Shown: positions 34,045 through 43,018, counted from the stretch's first letter. The stretch is 64,000 nucleotides of DNA from an uncultured Clostridia bacterium (GCA_934438075.1 CAKSBF010000010.1:1-64000), one strand, 5' to 3'. The notes: generated from the letters alone by a model not told the origin. Program-made: numbers and translations.

Positions 34045-35016
34045 TTACCTCTTATAATTTTTTTCCCGAAGGCGGTCATGTTTTTCATAAGCCTGGATGA
34101 TTTTCTGCACCAAAGGATGGCGAACAACATCCTTATGACTAAAATAACAAAACTCAATTCCTTCAATCCCGCCCAGAATCTTAATTGCTTCTTTTAAACC
34201 CGAACGTTTTCCGTCAGGCAAATCAATCTGTGTAATATCACCGGTAATAATGGCTTTTGAACCAAATCCGATTCGCGTCAAAAACATTTTCATTTGCTCC
34301 GGTGTGGTATTCTGCGCTTCGTCCAATATAATATAAGAATTGTCGAGTGTCCGTCCGCGCATATAAGCAAGCGGCGCAACTTCAATCATTCCTTTTTCTA
34401 CATACGTATTATAATTTTCCACACCAACCATATCATACAACGCATCATGCAGCGGCCGAAGATAAGGATCCACCTTATTTTGCAGATCGCCGGGTAAAAA
34501 GCCAAGCTTTTCTCCCGCCTCTACAGCAGGACGCGTAATAATAATGCGCGAAACCTCTTTCGCACGAAACGATGCAACAGCCTTTGCAACCGCAAGGTAG
34601 GTTTTTCCGGTCCCGGCAGGCCCAATGCCGAAAACAACCGTGTTGTCCTTCATTGCCTTCACATATTGCTTCTGTCCGAGAGTTTTGCTTTTAATCGGCT
34701 TTCCTTTTGAAGTAATGCAAACACAATCAGCGCCCAGTGTTGCTAATTGTCCCTCTTGTCCTTCTCCCGCCATAGATACCGTATATAAAATATTCTGTTC
34801 CGTAAGCGTCTCTCCCCGTTCTATCGCCGCAAGCAAACTTCGTATTGTCCGTATAGCCGTCTGAACTTGTCCTTCTTCACCGGATACTTTCAGCACGCCG
34901 TCACGAGCAAAAACAGAAACACCGAGTTCTTTCTCCAGCATTTTTAAGTTTTTATCAAAATCACCAAAAAGCTTTCCCAAATCAGCGTTTGACACATCTA
35001 AAATTTGTTCTGCCAT
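34045..35016 (-). CDS. PhoH family ATPase
   Basis: A cytoplasmic P-loop protein with probable RNA-linked ATPase activity, PhoH/PhoL type. The 323 residues contain an N-terminal KH-like region (about 10-75), Walker A GPAGTGKTYLAV (about 133), and Walker B in IILDEAQNTTPEQMKMFLTR, then the family's TGDITQIDLP. It heads the phoH-ybeY operon behind a perfect promoter; AAGGAG lies 11 bases before the ATG. Function in rRNA processing with YbeY is suggested by the conserved neighbourhood but not shown. Confidence 0.93.
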   Translation of the reverse strand: MAEQILDVSNADLGKLFGDFDKNLKMLEKELGVSVFARDGVLKVSGEEGQVQTAIRTIRSLLAAIERGETLTEQNILYTVSMAGEGQEGQLATLGADCVCITSKGKPIKSKTLGQKQYVKAMKDNTVVFGIGPAGTGKTYLAVAKAVASFRAKEVSRIIITRPAVEAGEKLGFLPGDLQNKVDPYLRPLHDALYDMVGVENYNTYVEKGMIEVAPLAYMRGRTLDNSYIILDEAQNTTPEQMKMFLTRIGFGSKAIITGDITQIDLPDGKRSGLKEAIKILGGIEGIEFCYFSHKDVVRHPLVQKIIQAYEKHDRLREKNYKR

Positions 35017-35059
35017 ATAATAAACTGCTCCTTATTTTTGCTGAAATAATATATATTTT

Positions 35060-35088
35060 ATTATACTATTTCTCATTTCTTATGTCAA
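35060..35088 (-). promoter_or_regulatory. Promoter of the phoH-ybeY operon
   Basis: Perfect minus-strand TTGACA (35083-35088), 17-bp spacer and TATAAT (35060-35065), about 43 bp before the phoH start. Confidence 0.85.
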
Positions 35089-35138
35089 GAGAATCCGTTT
35101 AGCAGAAATAGGCAGATTTTATTTGTAATCATAAGTTA

Positions 35139-35387
35139 TTATTTACCGCCTACTCCCTCTGTCATTTCTACCAATATCACATCATCGCCTATTTTTCTGA
35201 TTTTATCCCACGTAATCACACAGTCACCCGATTTTCCAAAATTAAACAATTTTGCACGTCCCGGGACAATAATTGCCTCTATCTCACCCTTTTCCAAACT
35301 AACTTCCACATCCGAAACAAATCCCAAACGCGAAGCATCCGTGATATTAATTACTTCCCTTTGTCTCAGCTCACCTGCACGATACAT
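35139..35387 (-). CDS. ylmC: YlmC/YmxH family sporulation-type PRC-barrel protein
   Basis: An 82-residue protein that is essentially one PRC-barrel domain: LRQREVINITDASRLGFVSDVEV followed by IEAIIVPGRAKLFNF and the closing ITWDKIRKIGDDVILVE. The YlmC/YmxH family is widespread in spore-forming Firmicutes; the exact role is unknown, with links to sporulation. AAAGGGG lies eight bases before the ATG. Divergent from araD, whose -35 box falls within its leader. Confidence 0.87.
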   Translation of the reverse strand: MYRAGELRQREVINITDASRLGFVSDVEVSLEKGEIEAIIVPGRAKLFNFGKSGDCVITWDKIRKIGDDVILVEMTEGVGGK

Positions 35388-35399
35388 TGAAAGCGCCCC

Positions 35400-35428
35400 T
35401 TTACATTTGTCTCATATTATGCTATAAT
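35400..35428 (+). promoter_or_regulatory. Promoter of araD
   Basis: TTTACA (35400-35405), 17-bp spacer and TATAAT (35423-35428), about 58 bp before the araD start. Confidence 0.7.
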
Positions 35429-35485
35429 TATGCAAAACAGCAAATAATTATGACGTAAACCGCTTCTTTAGGAGGACAGCAAATT

Positions 35486-36160
35486 ATGTTAGACACCTTA
35501 CGTAAACAAGTCGCAGATGCCTGCCATATGATACCCCAATACGGTCTCGCTTCCTTTACCTGGGGCAATGTCAGCGGCTATGACAGTGCAAATTCTTTGA
35601 TTGTAATAAAACCATACGGCGCAACTTGCTTTGACGTTACCGAAGAGAACCTTTTGGTTGCAGACCTTTCCGGTAACATAATTGAAGGAAATGCCCAGCC
35701 ATCACCCGATCTTGCGGCACATATCGAACTGTACCGCGCACTCCCGGGCATTGGCGGTATCGTACACGCCCACTCACGCAGCGCAACTGTTTGGGCACAG
35801 GCCGGACGCGACATCCCCCCATACGGTGTAACTCATGCTGAATATTTTCGCGGTTACATTCCGTGCACACGCTCCCTTTCTCCCTCTGAAATCGAAAACG
35901 ATTATGAAAAAAACATTGGTCTTTCCATAGTGGAAACTTTTGAAAAGCGTGGATTTGACCCGAATGAGATCCCGGGAGCTCTGGTTTTTAATCACGGACC
36001 TTATACATGGGGTGCCGACTGTTTTGATGCTTTAAAAAATGCGGCAATTTTGGAAAATATTGCCGATTTGGCATATCAAACCGAACAAATTAATCCTGAA
36101 ATTTTGCCAATTAATAAAGCAATTTTAGATCAGCAATTTTTAAAACATCACCCTATTTAA
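35486..36160 (+). CDS. araD: L-ribulose-5-phosphate 4-epimerase
   Basis: Interconverts L-ribulose 5-phosphate and D-xylulose 5-phosphate, joining arabinose use to the pentose phosphate pathway. The 224 residues show the class II aldolase/epimerase motifs: TWGNVSG near residue 28, KPYG, SPDLAAH, the zinc-binding HAHSRSATVWAQ, and THAEYFRGYIP; the catalytic Asp/Tyr region HGPYTWG is near the end. AGGAGGA precedes the ATG. It stands alone with its own promoter; no araA, araB or araR is in the window, so its wider pathway is not visible. Confidence 0.92.
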   Translation: MLDTLRKQVADACHMIPQYGLASFTWGNVSGYDSANSLIVIKPYGATCFDVTEENLLVADLSGNIIEGNAQPSPDLAAHIELYRALPGIGGIVHAHSRSATVWAQAGRDIPPYGVTHAEYFRGYIPCTRSLSPSEIENDYEKNIGLSIVETFEKRGFDPNEIPGALVFNHGPYTWGADCFDALKNAAILENIADLAYQTEQINPEILPINKAILDQQFLKHHPI

Positions 36161-36194
36161 AAAACAAACGCATAACAAACAATAAAATGGGTAA

Positions 36195-36248
36195 ACTGAT
36201 ACTGTTCGAAATATCATATTTCAGATTTTTTAAAGGAGCTGTATCAGT
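36195..36248. repeat. Inverted repeat enclosing the DUF378 ribosome binding site
   Basis: ACTGATAC (36195-36202) is exactly complementary to GTATCAGT (36241-36248), which ends one base before the DUF378 ATG. Between them lie a small hairpin (GAAATA/TATTTC, 36208-36222), a T run and the AAAGGAG ribosome binding site. In RNA the outer pairing would put the site in a loop close to the stem. Confidence 0.5.
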
Positions 36249-36467
36249 ATGAGTACAATAGACAATGTTGCTCTGGTGCTTGTTATCATCGGCGCATTAA
36301 ACTGGGGATGTATCGGACTTTTCGGCTTTGATTTTGTTGCAGCGCTTTTTGGCGGACAAATGTCTGTCGTCAGCCGCATCATCTATTCCCTGGTAGGAAT
36401 CGCCGGCCTCTGGAGCATTACCCTGCTGTTTAAGGAAAAACTGCCTGCCGGCAGCGGTGCCGAATAA
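36249..36467 (+). CDS. DUF378 family small membrane protein
   Basis: A 72-residue protein with two membrane segments (about 7-29 and 42-60) joined by a short loop. It matches DUF378 (YuzA-type): the pattern VALVLVIIGALNWGCIGLFGFD is diagnostic. Function unknown. AAAGGAG precedes the ATG, inside an inverted repeat. Single gene followed by a strong terminator. Confidence 0.88.
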   Translation: MSTIDNVALVLVIIGALNWGCIGLFGFDFVAALFGGQMSVVSRIIYSLVGIAGLWSITLLFKEKLPAGSGAE

Positions 36468-36479
36468 AAACTCAACATT

Positions 36480-36527
36480 AAAACAACCGCCGCGAAACGA
36501 AAACGTTTCATGGCGGTTGTTTTCTTT
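36480..36527 (+). terminator. Terminator of the DUF378 gene
   Basis: AAAACAACCGCC pairs with GGCGGTTGTTTT, with an inner GAAAC/GTTTC stem, and is followed by TTTTCTTTG. The remaining gap to asp23 (about 130 bp) is AT-rich and includes a small GGATAAA/TTTATCC hairpin (36602-36626) in the asp23 leader; no clear promoter beyond a TATGAT-like box. Confidence 0.85.
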
Positions 36528-36663
36528 GTTTTCAATAAAATTTATAAAAACATCTGGTATTTTTTTGCTTCTTGTGATACAATAATATTATGTATGATAA
36601 AAGGATAAAAATATCAGTCTTTATCCCCTGCTTTCACAGAACAATTTTAGGGAGGAAATCAAT

Positions 36664-37020
36664 ATGGCAATCAAAACAGAAAACGAATACGGTTCCATCG
36701 TCATGTCCACCAATGTGATCGCTCGCATTGCAGGCAAGGTTGCTTCAGGTTGCTACGGCGTGGTTGGTATGGCGTATCGCAGCGCATCAGATAACTTTGC
36801 AAGTCTCGTTGGATGGGATACCATTACCAAGGGGATTAAAGTCACAACCGAAAATGATAAAATTAACATAGAACTGCACATTATCGTAGAATACGGCATT
36901 AATATTAAGGTGGTATCGGACAGCATTATAAACAGCGTCCGCTACAGCGTAGAAAGTATGACCGGTTTCAAGGTCGGAAAGGTGACCGTAAACGTTGAGG
37001 GCATACGCGTTGACCAATAA
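36664..37020 (+). CDS. Asp23/Gls24 family protein
   Basis: A 118-residue Asp23/Gls24 (DUF322) domain protein of unknown biochemical role, found in Gram-positive bacteria and linked to envelope stress or to the neighbouring DAK2 protein. Conserved features are the N-terminal GSIVMSTNVIARIAGKVASGCYGVVGM and the later IELHIIVEYGINIKVVSDSI. GGGAGG precedes the ATG. It is followed after 66 bp by the DAK2-domain gene and then recG, the normal Firmicutes order. Confidence 0.92.
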   Translation: MAIKTENEYGSIVMSTNVIARIAGKVASGCYGVVGMAYRSASDNFASLVGWDTITKGIKVTTENDKINIELHIIVEYGINIKVVSDSIINSVRYSVESMTGFKVGKVTVNVEGIRVDQ

Positions 37021-37086
37021 TATTTGTCTCTGCATTCCGCGATAGGCTCGTCTATATTATACACAACAATTTTGGAGGTGTCCACC

Positions 37087-38721
37087 TTGGTTAATACAAT
37101 CGACGCCAAAACATTGCTGGAGGCGTTTGTTTCCGGAGCCAATAAGCTTTGTAATAACAAAAATATATTAAATGATTTAAATGTTTTCCCGGTACCGGAC
37201 GGAGATACCGGTTCTAACATGTCTATGACTGTCAGCGCCGCAGTGCGTGAGCTTATGTCACAGGAATTCAGCCAAGCCGGTGATGTAATGGCTGTTATCG
37301 CTTCTGCTTCTCTGCGTGGTGCGCGCGGAAATTCCGGCGTTATTTTGTCACAGTTTTTTCGAGGAATGGCAAAACGCATGAAGGATTGCAGCATCTTAGA
37401 TGCGACCGATTTGACAGAAGCATTGACAGAAGGTGTAAACGCTGCGTATCGTGCCGTTATGAAACCTGTGGAGGGAACCATTTTATCTGTAGCCCGTGAC
37501 GGTGCAGCAGCAGGTCAGGAAAAACTGACGCATACTTCCAACATGCCAAAAATTTTAAAAGCAGTCGTCACCGCCGCTCAGCAGAGTCTTGACCGCACAC
37601 CGGAAATACTTCCCCAGCTGAAGCAGGCAGGCGTTGTTGACTCCGGCGGTCAGGGTGTTTTATATTTGCTTGAAGGCGCGCTGGAATATATTAAAAGCGG
37701 TAAAATCATTGAGCTTCAAGACCAAAACATCTTAGCTCCGTCCGTTTCTGCAAAGAAAAAGGCAGACGCAGATACAGATATTAAATATTCTTATTGTACG
37801 GAATTTATAGTAAATAAAAACAACCCTGCTGCAAGCAGCAATTTATTCAGCAAAAACATACAGAAAAAAGGCGACTGCATGGTTGTCATTGACGATGGCG
37901 AAATCATTAAAGTGCATATTCATACCAATAACCCGGGTTACGTCATTGAGCAGGCGCTAAAACTGGGTGCTTTGACGGACGTAAAAATAGATAATATGAA
38001 ATTTCAACATGAAAACCGCATTGTTGGTGTACAAACACAAACTTCCGACAAGCCGGCAGAAGAAAAAGAATACGGTTTCGCTACAGTTGCAGCCGGCGAA
38101 GGGTTAGCACAGATTTTCCGCGACATGGGTTGCGATGCCGTGATTGAGGGCGGTCAAACCATGAATCCGAGCGCTGATGATATTTTGAGCGCCATTGAAA
38201 AAATTCCGGCAAAAAATATTTTTATTCTGCCAAACAATAAAAACATTATTATGGCTGCAGAACAGGTAAAGGATCTGACCGAGAAAAAAATTTCGGTTAT
38301 ACCGACACGTTCTATTCCGCAAGGTATTTCTGCAAAGCTTGCTTTTCTGCCGACAGCAACGGTTGAAGAGAATGAAAATGCAATGAAGGCCGCCATCTCC
38401 GGAATTAAGACCGGAACCATCACCTACGCCGTCCGTGATTTTCCGTTTAACGGCGAAACCCTGCCAAAGGGTACTATTATCGGTTTAACCGACGGGGAGA
38501 TTACTCACACCGGCAGCGATCCGGCTCAAGTTCTGAAAGCTTTATTTGCCTCCGTCACTGATGAAGACAGCGAAATTTTAAGCATATATTATGGTGAAGA
38601 TGTAAAGCCTGAAACCGCAGATGCATTAAAATCCGAGCTGGAAGATACCTACCCGGATTGTGACATCGTCATGCATAACGGCGGTCAGTCGCTTTACTAT
38701 TACATTATCTCCGTGGAGTAA
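37087..38721 (+). CDS. DAK2 domain protein (YloV/FakA-like)
   Basis: A 544-residue protein with an N-terminal DAK2 ATP-binding domain (about 1-200; metal-binding Asp residues in NVFPVPDGDTGSNM and the GARGNSGVI loop), a middle region and a C-terminal DegV-like-associated domain. Staphylococcal FakA of this family phosphorylates fatty acids with FakB as carrier; that function is possible here. The TTG at 37087 is preferred because GGAGGTG is six bases upstream and the domain starts immediately; the longer reading overlaps the intergenic region. Directly upstream of recG. Confidence 0.9.
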   Translation: MVNTIDAKTLLEAFVSGANKLCNNKNILNDLNVFPVPDGDTGSNMSMTVSAAVRELMSQEFSQAGDVMAVIASASLRGARGNSGVILSQFFRGMAKRMKDCSILDATDLTEALTEGVNAAYRAVMKPVEGTILSVARDGAAAGQEKLTHTSNMPKILKAVVTAAQQSLDRTPEILPQLKQAGVVDSGGQGVLYLLEGALEYIKSGKIIELQDQNILAPSVSAKKKADADTDIKYSYCTEFIVNKNNPAASSNLFSKNIQKKGDCMVVIDDGEIIKVHIHTNNPGYVIEQALKLGALTDVKIDNMKFQHENRIVGVQTQTSDKPAEEKEYGFATVAAGEGLAQIFRDMGCDAVIEGGQTMNPSADDILSAIEKIPAKNIFILPNNKNIIMAAEQVKDLTEKKISVIPTRSIPQGISAKLAFLPTATVEENENAMKAAISGIKTGTITYAVRDFPFNGETLPKGTIIGLTDGEITHTGSDPAQVLKALFASVTDEDSEILSIYYGEDVKPETADALKSELEDTYPDCDIVMHNGGQSLYYYIISVE

Positions 38722-38724
38722 CTT

Positions 38725-40779
38725 ATGAAACAGCAAGATTTTTTTTTAAACAACATTCGTTTTTTAAAGGGGGTAGGCGAAAAGCGTGCCTCCGCCTTTT
38801 ATTCCTTAGGAGTACATACCGTGGGCGATCTATTGGCTTTGTATCCGCGCGCCTATGAGGATCGAACAAAAATAAAAAAAATTATCGAATGTAAGCAAGA
38901 TGAAACGGTGTGCATACGTGCTACCGTTTCATCTGTTTTGCGCAAAAATACAATTCGGCGCAACATGACCATATACACGGTAAAGCTTTCCGATGGCACA
39001 GCAACACTGGAAGCCGTATGGTTTAATATGCGCTTTTTGGATTCACAAATTAAACCCGGGGCAGAGTTTATTTTTTGCGGAAAAATACGTTTGTCTCCTA
39101 AAAAGCAAATTCTCTCTCCCCTATTTGAACGACCGAATATCTGTAGGCAAACCGGAAGAATTGTGCCGATTTACCCTCTTACTGCCGGTTTGACACAAAA
39201 AATCATATCCGCATGCATTGAAGAAATTTTTGCACAATTTCCCCAAAAACTTAGCGACCCGCTGCCGCCCACCATTCAAAAACTATACCGTTTATGCGAC
39301 CTGAACTTTGCCTATCAAAACATCCATGCTCCTAAGTCAGCAGAGGCGCTGGAGCTTGCCCGCAGACGGTTTATCTTTGACGAATTGTTTTTTATGCAAA
39401 CGGCTCTTTTTCTGCTGAAAGGCCGGCGTACAGCATTACATGCCAAACCAATCCCAAAAACTGCTGAAATGAAACGTTTTTTGACCGCCCTGCCTTTTCC
39501 GCTGACAAATGCACAACAACGGGTTCTTTCTGAAATTTTAACGGATATGGCACGCAACATACCCATGAACCGTTTGGTACAAGGCGATGTCGGCTGTGGG
39601 AAAACCGTGGTTGCGGCATGTGCTATGTTTGCTGCGATACAAAGCGGCAATCAGGCAGCATTAATGGCACCCACTGAAATTTTAGCTCAGCAGCACGCCG
39701 AAAGCTTAACAGCTCTGTTCTCGCCGTTCGGCGTCAAAACAGTGCTCCTCACAGGCTCTATGAGCACCTCTGCGCGCCGCGATGTCTTAGATAAAATTAT
39801 TTCCGGCGAAGCACAGGCAATTATCGGCACGCATGCACTCTTAAGCGACAACGTAGATTTTCATAACCTAAACCTTATTATTACCGACGAACAACATCGG
39901 TTTGGCGTTAATCAACGACGCATTCTTGGAAGCAAAGGCAACAATCCGCACACACTGATCATGACAGCCACGCCAATCCCCCGCACACTTGCGCTGGCAG
40001 TTTACGGAGATTTGGAGGTATCGGCAATTGACGAACTGCCACCCGGCCGAAAAAAGATAGACACCTTTGCCGTCAATGAATCAATGCGTACCCGAATCTA
40101 TGCTTTTATTCGCAAAGAAGCAGCCGCCGGACACCAAGTATATATTGTCTGCCCCTTGGTAGAAGATTCAGAACAAACGGATTTAAAATCTGTTACGGAA
40201 TATGCCAGAATTCTGCAGGAGGATATCTTCCCTGAACTTTCCGTAGCTTTTTTGCATGGGAAAATGAAGCCAACGGAAAAAGATTCCGTGATGAGTTCCT
40301 TTGTTCTCGGAAATATTCAGGTATTGGTTGCAACAAGCGTGATCGAAGTCGGGGTAAATGTTCCAAATGCCACTGTTATGGTAGTGGAAAATGCCGAACG
40401 TTTTGGTTTGTCGCAGCTTCATCAGCTGCGCGGTCGTGTCGGACGCGGACAAGATAAGGCGTACTGCATTCTTTTCAACCAAAGCAAACAACAATACGCC
40501 AAGCAACGCATGGAGGTAATGTGCCGCACAAATAATGGTTTTGTCATAGCGGAAAAAGATTTGGAGCTGCGCGGACCCGGTGAGTTTTTCGGCACACGCC
40601 AGCACGGTTTGCCGCCGCTGAAAATTGCCGATTTATACAGTGACCTAAACGTTTTATCACAAACAACCGATGCCGTACGCACATTGCTTGCCAATGACCC
40701 CAATCTTTCACTGCCCGAACATAAGCCCATATTACAGAAAATATATGCTTTATTTCGGGGAAATATTACAATTGCTTAA
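38725..40779 (+). CDS. recG: ATP-dependent DNA helicase RecG
   Basis: A branch-migrating helicase that remodels stalled forks and Holliday junctions. In 684 residues: N-terminal wedge/OB domain (about 60-160), helicase motif I GDVGCGKTVVA (about 290), motif II DEQH, motif III TATPIPRT, motif VI QLRGRVGRG, and the C-terminal FGTRQHGLP (TRG-like) segment. The ATG is three bases after the DAK2 stop with GGAG upstream. Confidence 0.97.
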   Translation: MKQQDFFLNNIRFLKGVGEKRASAFYSLGVHTVGDLLALYPRAYEDRTKIKKIIECKQDETVCIRATVSSVLRKNTIRRNMTIYTVKLSDGTATLEAVWFNMRFLDSQIKPGAEFIFCGKIRLSPKKQILSPLFERPNICRQTGRIVPIYPLTAGLTQKIISACIEEIFAQFPQKLSDPLPPTIQKLYRLCDLNFAYQNIHAPKSAEALELARRRFIFDELFFMQTALFLLKGRRTALHAKPIPKTAEMKRFLTALPFPLTNAQQRVLSEILTDMARNIPMNRLVQGDVGCGKTVVAACAMFAAIQSGNQAALMAPTEILAQQHAESLTALFSPFGVKTVLLTGSMSTSARRDVLDKIISGEAQAIIGTHALLSDNVDFHNLNLIITDEQHRFGVNQRRILGSKGNNPHTLIMTATPIPRTLALAVYGDLEVSAIDELPPGRKKIDTFAVNESMRTRIYAFIRKEAAAGHQVYIVCPLVEDSEQTDLKSVTEYARILQEDIFPELSVAFLHGKMKPTEKDSVMSSFVLGNIQVLVATSVIEVGVNVPNATVMVVENAERFGLSQLHQLRGRVGRGQDKAYCILFNQSKQQYAKQRMEVMCRTNNGFVIAEKDLELRGPGEFFGTRQHGLPPLKIADLYSDLNVLSQTTDAVRTLLANDPNLSLPEHKPILQKIYALFRGNITIA

Positions 40780-40796
40780 CTTTTATGCGAATACTA

Positions 40797-40824
40797 TTGA
40801 CATTTTTACAAAATAAGATAAAAT
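40797..40824 (+). promoter_or_regulatory. Promoter of the rsmD-coaD operon
   Basis: TTGACA (40797-40802), 16-bp spacer and TAAAAT (40819-40824), 40 bp before the rsmD start. Confidence 0.65.
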
Positions 40825-40863
40825 ATATAGTGTAAAATTGTAACAACAAAAGGATGAATTGGA

Positions 40864-41403
40864 TTGAGAATCATTGCCGGAACAGCACGCGGAAGAAAAT
40901 TAATCAGTCCGGAGGGCAGGGAAGTACGTCCCACGCTTGACCGCGTTCGTGAGTCTATCTTTAACATGCTTACCGGCAGCCTTGCGGAAGCCTCTGTTTT
41001 AGACTTGTTTGCCGGAAGCGGTGCGCTTGGACTCGAAGCTCTTAGCCGCGGTGCGGCACATACAGTGTTTGTGGATAAAAGTAATGCTTCCGTCGGCATT
41101 GTAAATCAAAATATAAAACTTACACACTTTGAGAAACAATCCAGTGTGGTTTTAAATGATTTTTTAACCTATTTGAAACAATGTAATGAAAAGTTTGACA
41201 TTATTTTTTTAGACCCGCCATATGCCGCCGGCTTTTTGGCGCCGGCACTGGATGCAATATACCACAGAAAGCTATTGGCGGAAAACGGATTTATTGTTTG
41301 CGAGCTTGATGCTTCTGATGAAGTGATTTGTCCGAGCCAATTTGAGCTATATCGAAACAGAAAATACGGAAAAGCAAGAATCTTATTGATGAAAGAGTTG
41401 TGA
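40864..41403 (+). CDS. rsmD: 16S rRNA (guanine(966)-N(2))-methyltransferase
   Basis: Methylates G966 of 16S rRNA using SAM. The 179-residue protein starts RIIAGTARGRKL, has motif I VLDLFAGSGALGLEALSRGA and the catalytic DPPYA motif (motif IV) near residue 118. The start is TTG at 40864 with GGATG upstream. It precedes coaD by three bases, the usual bacterial pair. Confidence 0.95.
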   Translation: MRIIAGTARGRKLISPEGREVRPTLDRVRESIFNMLTGSLAEASVLDLFAGSGALGLEALSRGAAHTVFVDKSNASVGIVNQNIKLTHFEKQSSVVLNDFLTYLKQCNEKFDIIFLDPPYAAGFLAPALDAIYHRKLLAENGFIVCELDASDEVICPSQFELYRNRKYGKARILLMKEL

Positions 41404-41406
41404 GGT

Positions 41407-41892
41407 ATGACAACAGCAGTTTACCCCGGAAGTTTTGATCCGATTACCTGCGGACATTTAGATATTATCAAACGTGCTTCGCGCCAGTTTGACCATGTAA
41501 TTATCGCCGTACTCAACAACACGGCAAAAAAACCAATGTTTACAGCGCAACAGCGCGTTGCACTCATTGAAAAAAGTATTTGCGATCTGCCAAATTGCAG
41601 TGCCGAATATTTTGACGGTCTTCTGGTTGACTTTGCACGTCAGAAAAATGCAAAAGCAGTCATTAAGGGTTTGCGCGCCATATCTGATTTTGAATACGAA
41701 TTTCAAATGGCGCTTTTAAATAAAAAAATGGAGCCGGATGTAGAGACATTATTTATGGTGACAAACGCAAATTATTCATACATCAGTTCCAGCATCGTAA
41801 AAGAAATTGCAACGCTCGGCGGCGATTTTCGCGACTTGGTTCCCGCGGAAATTTACGATGATGTGAAACTTAAGATTAAAGAGGGGCGGTAA
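41407..41892 (+). CDS. coaD: Phosphopantetheine adenylyltransferase
   Basis: Transfers AMP from ATP to 4'-phosphopantetheine, the penultimate step of coenzyme A synthesis. The 161 residues carry the nucleotidyltransferase motifs YPGSFDPITCGHLDII (T/HxGH variant) near the N-terminus, KGLRAISDFEYE and the C-terminal SSSIVKEIA (SSS/TxxR-like). It begins GAGGT ATG directly after rsmD. Confidence 0.96.
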   Translation: MTTAVYPGSFDPITCGHLDIIKRASRQFDHVIIAVLNNTAKKPMFTAQQRVALIEKSICDLPNCSAEYFDGLLVDFARQKNAKAVIKGLRAISDFEYEFQMALLNKKMEPDVETLFMVTNANYSYISSSIVKEIATLGGDFRDLVPAEIYDDVKLKIKEGR

Positions 41893-41896
41893 TAGT

Positions 41897-42337
41897 ATGG
41901 AAATACTGGAATTAATCGAAGCTTTGGAGGATAAAATAGAGCAAAGCGCAACAATTCCCTTTTGGGGAAAAGGGATTGTTGATAAGGACGAACTTTTGGA
42001 TATGCTCCAGGAAATTCGTGTAAAATTTCCTGACGAGATGAAGCAGGCAAAATGGGTAAAAGAAGAGCGTCAGAGAATTATATCGGACGCACAAAAGGAA
42101 GCCGCTTCTATTATTCAGGGGGCAGAAGATAAAATTGTCGCACTGATTAACGAGCACGAGATCACCAAGCAAGCATATGAACAGGCAAATCAAATTATTG
42201 AAAAGGCACAGAGCAATTCGCACGAAATACGTATTGGTGCCAATCAATACGCTGATGATATTCTTCGCCATGTAGAAGAAGAATTGCTTTCTGTTTCCGA
42301 CACAATTCGCGCAAACCGTAAGGAATTAAAAAATTAA
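41897..42337 (+). CDS. Coiled-coil protein of the vacuolar ATPase subunit H-like group
   Basis: A 146-residue, highly helical and charged protein. After a short N-terminal region (ELIEALEDKIEQSATIPFWGKGIVDKDELLDMLQEIRVKFP), residues about 45-140 are a continuous Ala/Glu/Gln-rich coiled coil (EAASIIQGAEDKIVALINEHEITKQAYEQANQ). Such genes follow coaD in many Clostridia and are annotated as ATPase or V-type subunit H by similarity of coiled coils only. There is no ATP-binding motif. The role is unknown. The next element is a large hairpin with T run. Confidence 0.72.
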   Translation: MEILELIEALEDKIEQSATIPFWGKGIVDKDELLDMLQEIRVKFPDEMKQAKWVKEERQRIISDAQKEAASIIQGAEDKIVALINEHEITKQAYEQANQIIEKAQSNSHEIRIGANQYADDILRHVEEELLSVSDTIRANRKELKN

Positions 42338-42350
42338 TTTTAAACATTAC

Positions 42351-42451
42351 AGCCGGAGCCGCTGCAAAACATAGGAAAAGCAGGCAAAAACACCATTGTC
42401 ATCTTGTACTGCTGTATTATGCCCGTGTTTTACTGTTGCTCCGGCTTTTTT
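42351..42451 (+). terminator. Long structured element ending in a terminator
   Basis: AGCCGGAGC (42351-42359) is exactly complementary to GCTCCGGCT (42438-42446), followed by six T. Inside the 78-base interval AAAACA (42366-42371) or alternatively AAAACAC (42387-42393) can pair with the same GTGTTTT block (42425-42431), and AGCAG (42379-42383) with CTGCT (42409-42413). The ending looks like an intrinsic terminator of the rsmD-coaD operon; the large internal structure is more than a terminator needs. No known riboswitch motif was recognised. Confidence 0.6.
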
Positions 42452-42523
42452 CGCATAAACAGACTCAAAAAACATATAATGAATAGTATTAGCATACCAT
42501 TTTTAAGAAAGCAGGTGCTATTT

Positions 42524-43018
42524 ATGCAAACCTTTCATGTTTTTCACGCAGGAAAATTTATCCGTTCCGCCGCTATTGTTCTCTTTCCCCTGCTTGTTGG
42601 CGCACTCAGCGGTTTTCTCACTCGAAATAATATGGTTTTATATCAGGTTTTGATTAAGCCTCCCCTTGCTCCTCCGGGTTTCATTTTTCCCATTGTTTGG
42701 AGCATCTTATATCTGCTCATGGGTATCGCTTCTTTGCTGATTATCCGCAAGGATATCCACAAACCAAATGTAAAAGACGCTATGAATTACTTTTGGATAC
42801 AATTGGCGCTGAACTTTCTTTGGCCAATTATTTTTTTCAATCTGCATGCGCTGCTTTTTGCCTTTTTTGTATTACTCATTATGTGGCTTTTTGTCGGCAT
42901 TTGCACAGCAAAATTTTACCGCATCAATCACATCGCGGGTTGGCTTATGGTACCTCTTCTTCTTTGGACAACATTCGCCGGCTATCTGAATCTTGCAGTT
43001 TGGATTTTAAACCGCTAA
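42524..43018 (+). CDS. tspO: TspO/MBR family tryptophan-rich sensory protein
   Basis: A five-helix membrane protein of the translocator family that binds porphyrins and related ligands. The 164 residues have five hydrophobic stretches and the family residues PPLAPPGFIFPIVWSILYLLMG and NFLWPIIFF. The ATG at 42524 (GCAGGTG upstream) gives the typical short N-terminus; an in-frame extension would run into the terminator. Separate from its neighbours; the porphyrin role is from family knowledge. Confidence 0.88.
   Translation: MQTFHVFHAGKFIRSAAIVLFPLLVGALSGFLTRNNMVLYQVLIKPPLAPPGFIFPIVWSILYLLMGIASLLIIRKDIHKPNVKDAMNYFWIQLALNFLWPIIFFNLHALLFAFFVLLIMWLFVGICTAKFYRINHIAGWLMVPLLLWTTFAGYLNLAVWILNR

Noticed and set aside
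41897..42337. A true V-type ATPase subunit
   Set aside because: There is no ATPase operon and no specific motif; the similarity is that of a generic coiled coil.
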